From: Sedimentitalea xiamensis | GTDB taxonomy: Bacteria; Pseudomonadota; Alphaproteobacteria; Rhodobacterales; Rhodobacteraceae | Direction of reading: 5' to 3' | Assembly: GCF_030164465.1 (NCBI RefSeq) | Contig: NZ_JASNJE010000025.1 | Coordinates: 1 to 64,000 of the forward strand | DNA: 64,000 nucleotides | Part shown: positions 32,695 to 40,725 of the stretch, piece by piece | Position numbering within the stretch: the first letter of the stretch is position 1 | How the letters are laid out: each line of letters opens with the position of its first letter | Made by a program: the position numbers and the translations under genes | The notes under the pieces: model-generated | Told to the model about the DNA's origin: nothing | The model's database searches: none | Seen by the model: the letters and a program-made list of their open reading frames with translations, nothing else

Positions 32695-34188
32695 TTAACC
32701 CTTTTCCGAAGGCAGTTTGGACACCAGCCGCAAGGACACGGTAAGCCCTTCCAGCTGATAGTGGGGGCGGAGGTAGAATTTCGACGAGTAGTAGCCGGGA
32801 TTGCCCTCCACTTCTTCGACAACGACTTCGGCGGACGCGAGTGGTTTTTGCGCCTTCACCTTTTCGTTGGACACGTCTGCATTGGTGTCCACGTAGTTGC
32901 TGATCCAGGTCTGCAACCAGGACTGCATGTCGTTGCGGCTCTTGAACGACCCGATCTTGTCGCGGACCATGCATTTCATGTAATGCGCGAAGCGGCAGGT
33001 CGCGAACAGATACGGCAGGCGGGCCGCCAAGTTGGCGTTGGCCGTCGCATCCGGGTCGTCATATTCGGCTGGCTTGTGCAGCGATTGCGCGCCGATGAAG
33101 GCCGCCAGGTCCGAATTCTTGCGGTGAATCAGAGGCATCATCCCGTTCTTGGCCAGTTCCGCCTCGCGACGGTCCGAGATCGCGATCTCGGTCGGGCATT
33201 TCTGATCCACGCCACCGTCGTCGGTGGGAAAGGTGTGACTGGGCAGGTTTTCCAGCGCGCCGCCGCTTTCAACGCCGCGAATGCGCGAACACCAGCCGTA
33301 TTCCTTGAAGGACCGGTTGATGTTTACCGCCATGCCATAGGCCGCGTTGACCCAGCCGTACTTGCTGCTGTCCGCGCCCTCGGTGTCTTCCTCGAAGGCG
33401 AAGGCCTCGACCGGGTCGGTCTTTGACCCGTAGGGCAGACGGCCCAGGAACCGTGGCATCGCAAGGCCGACGTATTTGGAATCCTCGCTTTCGCGCAGCG
33501 ACCGCCAGGAGGCGTATTCCGGCGTCTGGAAGATCTTTGTCAGATCGCGCGGGTTCGCCAGTTCGCTCCAGCTGTCCATCTGGAAGAGGCTGGGCTGCGC
33601 GCCGGTGATCAGCGGCGCATGGGCGGCGGCAGCGATCTTCGACATCTCCGTCAGCAACTCTACATCCGGCGGACTGTGATCGAAGTGATAATCGGCGACC
33701 AGCGTGCCATAGGGTTCACCGCCGAACTGGCCGAATTCCTCTTCGTAGATCTTCTTGAAGATCGGCGACTGGTCCCAGGCGGTGCCTTTGAACTTGCGCA
33801 GGGTCTTGTGCATGTCCTTCTTGCTGATGTTCATCACCCGGATTTTCAGCATTTCATCCGTTTCGGTGTTGTTCACCAGGTAGTGCAGGCCACGCCAGGC
33901 GCTTTCCATCTGCTGGAATTCGGCGTGGTGCAGGATCAGGTTGACCTGTTCCGTCAGTTTCTTGTCGAGTTCCGCCACGATGCTTTCGATCGACCGCAAC
34001 GCATCGTCCGAAACGAGTGCCGTGTTGGCGAGCGCCTGCTGGGCCAGGGTCTTGACCGCGGTTTCGACCGCTGTCTTGGCCTGGTCCGATTTGGGACGGA
34101 ATTCCTTTTGCAGCAGATCGGCGAATTCGGAGGATCCGAAGGCGGTGGCTGCACCGCCGGCTTCTGCCTGGGCTTGTTCTTCGGCCAT
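32695..34188 (-). CDS. tssC: T6SS sheath large subunit TssC (VipB)
   Basis: The 497-residue TssC has HHAEFQQMESAWRGLHYLVN, then FGQFGGEPYGTLVADYHFDH and the C-terminal region FYLRPHYQLEGLTVSLRLVS. It pairs with TssB to form the contractile sheath, and its N-terminal helix is the usual ClpV target. The gene lies 9 nt after tssB. A TssC-like module also forms the C-terminal half of the fusion protein at 20609-24187. Confidence 0.96.
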   Translation of the reverse strand: MAEEQAQAEAGGAATAFGSSEFADLLQKEFRPKSDQAKTAVETAVKTLAQQALANTALVSDDALRSIESIVAELDKKLTEQVNLILHHAEFQQMESAWRGLHYLVNNTETDEMLKIRVMNISKKDMHKTLRKFKGTAWDQSPIFKKIYEEEFGQFGGEPYGTLVADYHFDHSPPDVELLTEMSKIAAAAHAPLITGAQPSLFQMDSWSELANPRDLTKIFQTPEYASWRSLRESEDSKYVGLAMPRFLGRLPYGSKTDPVEAFAFEEDTEGADSSKYGWVNAAYGMAVNINRSFKEYGWCSRIRGVESGGALENLPSHTFPTDDGGVDQKCPTEIAISDRREAELAKNGMMPLIHRKNSDLAAFIGAQSLHKPAEYDDPDATANANLAARLPYLFATCRFAHYMKCMVRDKIGSFKSRNDMQSWLQTWISNYVDTNADVSNEKVKAQKPLASAEVVVEEVEGNPGYYSSKFYLRPHYQLEGLTVSLRLVSKLPSEKG

Positions 34189-34197
34189 CTGTCTCTC

Positions 34198-34710
34198 CTA
34201 TTCTTCGTCGCTGTCGGCTTTGGGGGCCGGCTGGGCGGCAAGGGTCTTCAGCAGGGCCGGGTCGGTGATGATCTTGCTGATCAGGTCCTCGGCGCCGGTC
34301 TTCCCGTCCATGTAGGTCATCAGGTTGGAAAGCTGGCTGCGCGCCTCGAGCAGTTCCCGCAGCGGTTCGACCTTGGCCGCAATCGCGGCGGGCGAAAAAT
34401 CGTCCATGCTTTCGAAGGTGATATCCACCGCGAGATTGCCTTCGCCGGTGAGCGTATTCGGCACCGTGAACGCGGCGCGCGGCTTCATCGATTTCATCCG
34501 GTCATCGAAATTGTCCACGTCGATTTCAAGAAACTTCCGGTCAGCGACGCTTGGCTGAGGAACTTCGGACTTGCCGGCCAGATCGCTCATCACGCCCATG
34601 ACGAAGGGCAACTGGACTTTCTTCTCGGCCCCGTAGAGTTCGACGTCATATTCGATCTGAACCCTCGGCGCGCGATTTCGCGCTATGAATTTCTGTGAAC
34701 TATCGGCCAT
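34198..34710 (-). CDS. tssB: T6SS sheath small subunit TssB (VipA)
   Basis: The 170-residue TssB shares SQKFIARNRAPRVQIEYDVE, LPFVMGV and VPNTLTGEGNL with the N-terminus of the fusion protein, showing a recent within-locus duplication. Length is normal. It forms the sheath with TssC and is the partner of TagJ. It starts 70 nt downstream of tssA. Confidence 0.95.
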   Translation of the reverse strand: MADSSQKFIARNRAPRVQIEYDVELYGAEKKVQLPFVMGVMSDLAGKSEVPQPSVADRKFLEIDVDNFDDRMKSMKPRAAFTVPNTLTGEGNLAVDITFESMDDFSPAAIAAKVEPLRELLEARSQLSNLMTYMDGKTGAEDLISKIITDPALLKTLAAQPAPKADSDEE

Positions 34711-34780
34711 TGAGTGCTCCTTCGTATCCCTGTTTTTACACTTCTAACGTCCCGGTCGGACAAGATGCCGGCCAGTCCGA

Positions 34781-35848
34781 TCAATCATCTTCGTCGTCGT
34801 CGTCATCGTCATCGCGGCCCAGCCCGCCCACCAGTCGCACATTGTCGAGCCCTTCGGGCGCCATGTCCCGCATGATCGTGAGAAAGTCCGCGTGAACAAG
34901 CCGCTTGGCGCGTTCAAGCAGGATCGGGAGCGGACTGGAGGGCTCATTCTGCTTGTAGTAGGTCACAATCCTTTCCAAAGCATTCGTGACGTCCGTGCGG
35001 GAACTGATCGCTCCCGGAACCGTTCCGGGCGCCGATTTTGCACGGGGTTCTTCCGGCGCATCTTCGCCGCTATCTTCCACGTCCTCCTGCGCACCTTCCT
35101 CACCTGCGTGTTCGGCCAGCCGCTTTGACATCTGACCGAGCAGCTTGAGCAGCGGATCGAGTTCCGGCCCCTGTCCCGGCGTCTGTTCATCAAAAACCGC
35201 GGCAATGGCGCGGACGTTTTCGGCCGCAGTCCGGACAGCGGCCAGGGACGCGGTCAAGGTGGCGGGGTCCGTATCCTTGAACGCCGCCGCGATGGTGGCC
35301 GTGTCGGGGCCGGTTTCACCGTCCGGCAGCGTGATCTGACCCTCGGACACGTCAATATCCCGGATCGAGAACCGGCCGAAGCCACGGCTGTTCGTCATCG
35401 CCGCCCGACGCAGCGACCGGTAGACCGGCGACGGACCCGCCAGCCCGCCAGGCTGCCCGCACAGACCCTGGACCGCATTGACCCGCATGGTCGGGTCGTT
35501 GTCGTCGTCTTCGTCGAGTTCCGGGTGACAGCTGTCCCAATAATTCTCCAGAACGCCCCGGATGACGGTCGTGGCATCCGCAAAACCGGTCAGACCTTCG
35601 GTGTGAAGGATCGCATCGGCCAGATAGACGGCGGCGCGCAGATCATGGCTCTGTTCCAGCACGGCAAGTGCCTTTTCAACCACGTCGGAATAGTCCGGAT
35701 CATGACCCTGGGTGACGGACTCTCCGATCTGCTGTTCCGCGACGGGCTGGGCTGCCAGTTCCATCTCGGTAAAGAGCGGTTCGTATTCCATGTTCTCGCC
35801 ACTGGGCGAGTCGTCGCTCTTTGTCTGCAACAGGACTTGCGGGTCCAT
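34781..35848 (-). CDS. tssA: T6SS assembly factor TssA
   Basis: The 355-residue protein starts at ATG 35848, preceded by GGGAGA; an upstream extension lacks a ribosome binding site. The ImpA_N domain is N-terminal (SGENMEYEPLFTEMELAA; GLTGFADATTVIRGVLENYWDSCHP at about 80-110, family typical). An acidic middle and a C-terminal domain (ERIVTYYKQNEPSSPLPILLERA) follow. It ends in a very acidic Asp-rich tail. TssA primes and coordinates baseplate and tail polymerisation. It is the first gene of the leftward T6SS operon, divergent from the gene at 36022. Confidence 0.93.
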   Translation of the reverse strand: MDPQVLLQTKSDDSPSGENMEYEPLFTEMELAAQPVAEQQIGESVTQGHDPDYSDVVEKALAVLEQSHDLRAAVYLADAILHTEGLTGFADATTVIRGVLENYWDSCHPELDEDDDNDPTMRVNAVQGLCGQPGGLAGPSPVYRSLRRAAMTNSRGFGRFSIRDIDVSEGQITLPDGETGPDTATIAAAFKDTDPATLTASLAAVRTAAENVRAIAAVFDEQTPGQGPELDPLLKLLGQMSKRLAEHAGEEGAQEDVEDSGEDAPEEPRAKSAPGTVPGAISSRTDVTNALERIVTYYKQNEPSSPLPILLERAKRLVHADFLTIMRDMAPEGLDNVRLVGGLGRDDDDDDDEDD

Positions 35849-36021
35849 CGTGTCTCCCTTCGTAGCGGCTTTTTTGCACCGCAAACACACTTGAACCCAA
35901 CTTCCGCGGCATATGCTGTAACGCAGTTCACACAACGCAAAAAAACAACTTCTTGACCGTAAGTCAGCCTTATCGTCATGTTAAAGTCAAATAAATTCCC
36001 GTGGACGAGAGAGTGGCAGAC
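35849..36021. promoter_or_regulatory. divergent promoter region at the head of the T6SS operons
   Basis: This 173-nt AT-rich gap lies between tssA (leftward) and the gene at 36022 (rightward). It must carry the main promoter of the 20-gene T6SS run and that of the ExbBD run. A TTGACC at about 35953 could be a rightward -35, but I see no convincing -10 at the right distance and no clear operator or sigma-54 -24/-12 pair. Confidence 0.4.
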
Positions 36022-37374
36022 ATGGCTGATTTGAAAGTTGAAGGCGCCGAACTCAAGCAGTTGGTGAAGCTGGGCAAGAAACGCAGCCTGTCGTTCGGAT
36101 TCTGTCCCGGACCGAAGGCCGACCACACCCTGCTGATCGATCGCCGCAAGAGCCCGGAGATGCTTGGAAAATTGGCGCGGCAGGAAGGATCGTCGCCGAA
36201 AGTCGCGTTCGGGACCTTCGAGGTCAAGGGCCGCACGATGGAGATGACCTGCGGGCGGACCGTGCCGCAAATGGCCAAGGTTCTGAAAAAATACCTAAAA
36301 ACCCAGAAGATCACGATCAATGTGGTGGTGCTGGATGCCGAGGGAAACACGGTGGACAGCGATGTCGAGGATCTGGCACCCGATCCCAGCATGGAGGATG
36401 ATGCCGACACTGCGGCCATCCAGGACGATGCTGACGACGAAGTCGAGGCACCCGCTCCCGCCGCCGCTGACGATCAGGCCGCGGAAGCTGCGGACGACGA
36501 CGCGAAGGACGGAACACTGGACGCGGCTTCGCTCGCGGCACGGCTGAAGGCGCTGAAACCCGCCGTTACCGAGGCAGCGCCGGACGTAGCCGCGAAGCTG
36601 GGAAAGGTCATGGCCGCCGCTGTAGCTCAGATCAAGGCCGCCACGCTGGAGCAGGCCGATGCGACGGTCACAGCCCTTGAAAACGCGGTGGCGCGGCTCG
36701 GCGAAGGCGCGAAATCCGCCGAACCGGCGACGCCGGCGGACGACGAAGCGGATTTCAAGGCGCTGGCGGTTCGCGCCCAGGCTCTGAAAGGCGCGATCGA
36801 AGGCATCGCGGCCCCCGCCAAAGACAAGCTGATGGCGGCGCTGACCGACGCGGTCAAACAGATCCGCGAACGCAACCATGACACAGCCGCAACGATCCTC
36901 GGCAAGATTGAAACCGCTGTCGGCAAGCTGACAGCAGCCACACCGGCAGCCTCCGCCGACGACGGAAAGGCGACACCTGCAGATGTCGCGCCCTTTGTCC
37001 AATCCCGCGACGCCTGGATCGAAACCCGGAAGAACCTGCGCCAGGAAATGACGGACCTGAAATCCGCCATCGACACGGCAACAGCCAACGTCGACGGTTT
37101 CGAAGACGTTCCCAAGAAATCCGGCATCTTGCTGGACCATATCGACGACATCGATTCCGGTCTCGAAACCACGCTTGATCAGATCGTGAAAACGCCCGAC
37201 GAAGCCAAGCGCGAGGAATTGAAAGCCGGCGCCCGCAAGATCATCGAAACCTACCGAGGCGTACTGGATACGGACTTCTTCAAGGCGGTCGACAACAACG
37301 GGTTCATCAAGACCAACATCCGCGGGTCGGCGCTGGACTCGCTGCAAAAAGTCAGCGCCGCGCTTTCAGCGTGA
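36022..37374 (+). CDS. T6SS-linked helical protein of unknown function
   Basis: The 450-residue protein starts at ATG 36022; a GTG seven codons earlier is possible. The N-terminal globular domain (about 1-100; GKKRSLSFGFCPGPKADHTL, GTFEVKGRTMEMTCGRTVP) leads to an acidic Ala-rich stretch. Two or three related helical repeats of about 90 residues follow (LAARLKALKPAVTEAAPDVA and ALAVRAQALKGAIEGIAAPA are parallel). The end is a long coiled coil (about 320-450). There is no signal peptide or TM helix, so it is cytoplasmic. I do not recognise the family. It is divergent from tssA and heads the ExbBD run, so a structural or regulatory T6SS role is plausible. Confidence 0.85.
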   Translation: MADLKVEGAELKQLVKLGKKRSLSFGFCPGPKADHTLLIDRRKSPEMLGKLARQEGSSPKVAFGTFEVKGRTMEMTCGRTVPQMAKVLKKYLKTQKITINVVVLDAEGNTVDSDVEDLAPDPSMEDDADTAAIQDDADDEVEAPAPAAADDQAAEAADDDAKDGTLDAASLAARLKALKPAVTEAAPDVAAKLGKVMAAAVAQIKAATLEQADATVTALENAVARLGEGAKSAEPATPADDEADFKALAVRAQALKGAIEGIAAPAKDKLMAALTDAVKQIRERNHDTAATILGKIETAVGKLTAATPAASADDGKATPADVAPFVQSRDAWIETRKNLRQEMTDLKSAIDTATANVDGFEDVPKKSGILLDHIDDIDSGLETTLDQIVKTPDEAKREELKAGARKIIETYRGVLDTDFFKAVDNNGFIKTNIRGSALDSLQKVSAALSA

Positions 37375-37413
37375 TCCGGCGGGGAAATTCCCTCACATGA
37401 ATCGGAGATGGAC

Positions 37414-37833
37414 ATGATCGCGCTGAAACATGCCCTTGCGGCGATGGCACTTTTCGTTGCTGGCGCCGCCGCGGCGGAAACCGGCCGCCTGACCGTCGAA
37501 TTGAACAAGGTGGAGGAAATGGACAGCGGGGACTGCCGCGCCTTTTTCCTGTTTCGCAATGACACGGGCATGAGTTTTGAGGGCTTCGAGATGTCGCTGG
37601 CGATCCTTGATTCCAACGGCGTCATCGACCGGCTGCTGTCGGTGGACGCCGCGCCCTTGCCGGTGGCCCGCACAACGCTGAAACTGTTCGAGATCCCTGG
37701 CATGCAGTGTTCCCGTATCTCGGAGATCCTGCTGCACGAGCTGACCTCGTGCAAACCCCAGAACGCCGACGAGATGGATTGTTTCGCCATCCTGACTCTG
37801 ACCAGCAGAGCTTCTGCTCAGCTGGTCAAATAG
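37414..37833 (+). CDS. small exported protein of unknown function
   Basis: The 139-residue protein starts at ATG 37414, six nt after GGAG; the ATG at 37408 is too close to it. The signal peptide runs to about residue 20 (AGAAAAE). The mature part is beta-rich with four Cys (DSGDCRAFF, MQCSRIS, TSCKP, MDCFAI), suggesting two disulphides in the periplasm. I do not recognise the family. It is 3 nt before exbB and so is probably a periplasmic partner of the ExbBD-type motor. Confidence 0.75.
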   Translation: MIALKHALAAMALFVAGAAAAETGRLTVELNKVEEMDSGDCRAFFLFRNDTGMSFEGFEMSLAILDSNGVIDRLLSVDAAPLPVARTTLKLFEIPGMQCSRISEILLHELTSCKPQNADEMDCFAILTLTSRASAQLVK

Positions 37834-37836
37834 CGG

Positions 37837-38460
37837 ATGCCGGTCACTTTCCAGGACCTTGGCGCGGGGGCAACTATCATTGCGGTGCTGGCCCTGCTTT
37901 CCCTTCTTTCCTGGGTCCTGATCGTGGTCAAGATCCTTCAACTCTGGCGCTGCCGGTCCGGGGGCAAACTTCGAACGGAGGCATTCGGGCTATGGCGGAA
38001 GGGCGAGAAGGATGCCGCCAGGGCAGCTCTGGAAAAGGGAAGATCGCCGGCCGACCGGACAACGTCCTATGCGATGGGCGCTCTGCAACGCGGTCTTGGC
38101 GGACCAGCTCTTGAGGCCGAACTTGCCCGACGCGGGAACGAAGAGATCGCCCGGCTGACCGGTATGATCCGGATCCTGGAACTGATCGCCATGGTGTCGC
38201 CCCTGCTGGGCCTGCTCGGGACGGTTCTGGGCATGATACAGTCGTTCCAGGAACTGGAGATGGCGCAGGGCGCAGCCAATGCGTCGGTTCTCGCCGGGGG
38301 GATCTGGCAGGCGTTGCTGACGACCGCGGCGGGGCTGCTGGTCGCCATTCCGGCGGCCGTCGCGGCGGGTCTGTTTTCCGCCCGCATCGACAATGCCGCG
38401 CAGACGATCGAGAGCGCCGTGGGCCGGTTGTTGCTGATCGAGGACCACCCGAACGCCTGA
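37837..38460 (+). CDS. exbB: MotA/TolQ/ExbB-family proton-channel subunit
   Basis: The 207-residue protein has three transmembrane helices (about 10-30, 110-135, 155-180). The ExbB/TolQ core is ELIAMVSPLLGLLGTVLGMI followed by GIWQALLTTAAGLLVAIPA. It forms the pentameric stator that, with ExbD dimers, uses the proton-motive force. Here its partners are two tandem ExbD genes and a TonB-like-positioned protein. The placement beside the T6SS suggests a dedicated energiser rather than general TonB function (inference). Confidence 0.9.
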   Translation: MPVTFQDLGAGATIIAVLALLSLLSWVLIVVKILQLWRCRSGGKLRTEAFGLWRKGEKDAARAALEKGRSPADRTTSYAMGALQRGLGGPALEAELARRGNEEIARLTGMIRILELIAMVSPLLGLLGTVLGMIQSFQELEMAQGAANASVLAGGIWQALLTTAAGLLVAIPAAVAAGLFSARIDNAAQTIESAVGRLLLIEDHPNA

Positions 38461-38483
38461 ACCTGGACGGGAGACAGGGCCAA

Positions 38484-38906
38484 ATGGCCGGATATCCGAC
38501 ACTTCGAAGACCGCGCGCGCAGGGACAGCTGATTTCGCTGGTTCCGATGATCGACGTGATGCTGATCCTGCTCGTGTTCTTCATGGTGACTTCGACCTAT
38601 CTCGACCTCGACATGATCCCCGCCGTGCGCCAGCGGGACGCGACGTCCGGCGCATCGGACGCGACCGCCGGGACGGTGCTGATCAGATTGGCCTCTGATG
38701 GCGTGCCCGTGGTGAGGGGCGTTGCACAGACCGACGGTGCCCTCGCCGCTTTTCTGGCGGCGGAACTGGCGGAGACGCCGCTGACACAGGTTCTGATCCT
38801 GCCGTCCGGCGCGGCCACGACGCAATCCCTGATTTCCGTCATGGATACGGCCACCCGCGCCGGTGCGACCCGACTGCGTGTCATCCGGCTGGAGGCGCGC
38901 CCATGA
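38484..38906 (+). CDS. exbD: ExbD/TolR-family protein, first copy
   Basis: The 140-residue protein has a short cytoplasmic N-terminus, then a TM helix with the essential Asp: VPMIDVMLILLVFFMVTS (about 20-38). A periplasmic domain follows, with the typical LPSGAATTQSLISVMD. It partners ExbB in proton-driven work. It overlaps the second exbD gene by 4 nt. Confidence 0.9.
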   Translation: MAGYPTLRRPRAQGQLISLVPMIDVMLILLVFFMVTSTYLDLDMIPAVRQRDATSGASDATAGTVLIRLASDGVPVVRGVAQTDGALAAFLAAELAETPLTQVLILPSGAATTQSLISVMDTATRAGATRLRVIRLEARP

Positions 38907-39319
38907 AGCTGAACAGGATCAGGCGCAATCCACATTCCGAAACGATTATTGCCCTGATCGATGTCGTCTTTTTCCTGCTGGTCTTTTTCATGCTGATCGG
39001 ACGCATGGATGCGACCGCGCCGTTCGATGTGACGCCGCCGCTGGCTGTCAGCGGGCGTGACATGCCCGCGGGCGGCGCGACCCTGTCCATCTCGCGCGAT
39101 GGCGCCCTGGCTCTGGACGGCACGGAAATCGCCGGGTCCGATCTGGAGGCTGCGCTGTCCCGGGCGCTCGACCGGGACGCCAACCTGCGCCTGCGTATCA
39201 ATGCGCACAAGGATGCGGAGTTGCGGCACGTTCTGCCCTTGGTCGGGATGGCGGAAGCGATTGGCATTGCGGATGTCGTTCTGGTGGTCACGCCCGCCGC
39301 CGGGCCGGATGCCGGATGA
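38903..39319 (+). CDS. exbD: ExbD/TolR-family protein, second copy
   Basis: The 138-residue protein has TM helix IALIDVVFFLLVFFMLIG (about 16-33) with the conserved Asp, and a periplasmic domain ending LVGMAEAIGIADVVLVV. Two tandem ExbDs probably form a heterodimer in the ExbB pore. It overlaps both neighbours by 4 nt. Confidence 0.9.
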   Translation: MKLNRIRRNPHSETIIALIDVVFFLLVFFMLIGRMDATAPFDVTPPLAVSGRDMPAGGATLSISRDGALALDGTEIAGSDLEAALSRALDRDANLRLRINAHKDAELRHVLPLVGMAEAIGIADVVLVVTPAAGPDAG

Positions 39320-40725
39320 CGGGACGCACCGCCATATGGATTGCGGGGCTGGGTGCATCCGTGACCCTCCATGTCGCGGCCATAGGCGCGTTGCCGGTTC
39401 TTCTGAAACCTGACCCGATCACGCAGCAACAACCGCCCCGCAGCGAACTTGACGTGCAGGCCTATCAACTGGACCGCAGTCAGGCCCGCCGGCACCAGCC
39501 CGACGCGGAGGCCGCCGCCCGCGTGGACGCGGAAACGACGGCTGCGGCGTCAAGCGGGATACCGGCCACGCGGGCGGAGCCTGCGGCCATCGCGCCTGTC
39601 CCGACGGCATTGACGAAGCCGGTCAATCCGGATGTCGCCAAGGCCGCCAGGCCACAAACCGCCTTGCAACGGCCCTTGGGGCTGGACCCCATGAACGTCG
39701 GGGCAAGCGATCGCGCGGGAGAGCGGCTGACCTTGGCACAGCCGGAAATCCGGCCGGCGCGCGTGGCGGTCGCGGACGCCGCCACGGTCGAACAGACCAC
39801 ACCGGAGACCTCGCGCACCGAGGCAGCACCGCCGCCGGGTCAGACCGTTTCGCTGTCCGATCCCGACCTGACGCCAGCCGTCTCACTGGAACAGGATGCT
39901 GTTTCCCTCACCGCTGCCCTGGCGTTTTCCGGCGAAGGATCGGACCAGATCGATCCGAAATCGCTGGCGGCCTTCCAGAGTTTCACGCGCCCCGAGGACA
40001 GCGGCCTTCAGGGCGACACGCTGCGCGACGGGGTCGGCGCCCTGCTGTCGCAGGTTCCGTGTTCACGGCTCCAGGTTTCGTTCGATCCAGATTCCGCGAC
40101 CCTGCAAGTGAACGGGCATGTTCCGGACGCTGACCTGCGTGGCCCCGTTCTGGCAGCCCTGCAAACGCAGATGGGAACGGACATCGCCCTGTCGGACAGT
40201 ATCCGGATCCTTCCGAGGCCGCAATGTGGCGCACTCGCGGGTATTTCGAACGTGGGGCTGGCCCAGTCCACGGATCAGAACACCAACCCGCTGGTCATCG
40301 GCGCGGACGCGCAGGCCAGGGTGCTGACATTCGTCAAGGACGACCGACTGTTCTTCGACCTGACAGCGCCGGACTACGACGCCTATGTGTATGTGGACTA
40401 TTTCGACGCCGGCGGAAATGTCCTGCACCTCGTACCAAACGAACAGTCCTCCATCAGCCTCGTGCCAGCGGAAACGCCTTTTCGGGTGGGTGCCAGAGAC
40501 GAAAACGATACGGGGTTGCAGATCTTCGTGGGGCCGCCCTATGGGCAGGAGATCGTTGTCGCCTTTGCGGCATCGAGCCTACTTTATGACGAAACACGCC
40601 CCCTGGTGGAACCTGCCGCGGATTATCTGGCATGGCTCAAAGATCGCGTCGCCCGCGCCCGCCGGAGCGACCCCGGCTTCAAGGGCGAATGGGTCTACTT
40701 CCTTGTTGTAACGACAGCGACCTAG
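39316..40725 (+). CDS. membrane-anchored periplasmic protein with DUF4384-like C-terminus
   Basis: The 469-residue protein has an N-terminal TM anchor (about 5-32), then a long Pro/Ala/Thr-rich periplasmic linker (about 35-200), as in TonB/TolA. A BON-like segment (about 235-310; VNGHVPDADLRGPVL) is followed by a DUF4384-like domain (about 340-469; VYVDYFDAGGNVLHLVPN, PYGQEIVVAFAAS). Position directly after exbB-exbD-exbD (4-nt overlap) suggests it is the TonB-like transducer of that motor. The same C-terminal domain forms the periplasmic part of PpkA. Its stop overlaps the convergent caspase gene's stop at CTAG. Confidence 0.8.
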   Translation: MTGRTAIWIAGLGASVTLHVAAIGALPVLLKPDPITQQQPPRSELDVQAYQLDRSQARRHQPDAEAAARVDAETTAAASSGIPATRAEPAAIAPVPTALTKPVNPDVAKAARPQTALQRPLGLDPMNVGASDRAGERLTLAQPEIRPARVAVADAATVEQTTPETSRTEAAPPPGQTVSLSDPDLTPAVSLEQDAVSLTAALAFSGEGSDQIDPKSLAAFQSFTRPEDSGLQGDTLRDGVGALLSQVPCSRLQVSFDPDSATLQVNGHVPDADLRGPVLAALQTQMGTDIALSDSIRILPRPQCGALAGISNVGLAQSTDQNTNPLVIGADAQARVLTFVKDDRLFFDLTAPDYDAYVYVDYFDAGGNVLHLVPNEQSSISLVPAETPFRVGARDENDTGLQIFVGPPYGQEIVVAFAASSLLYDETRPLVEPAADYLAWLKDRVARARRSDPGFKGEWVYFLVVTTAT

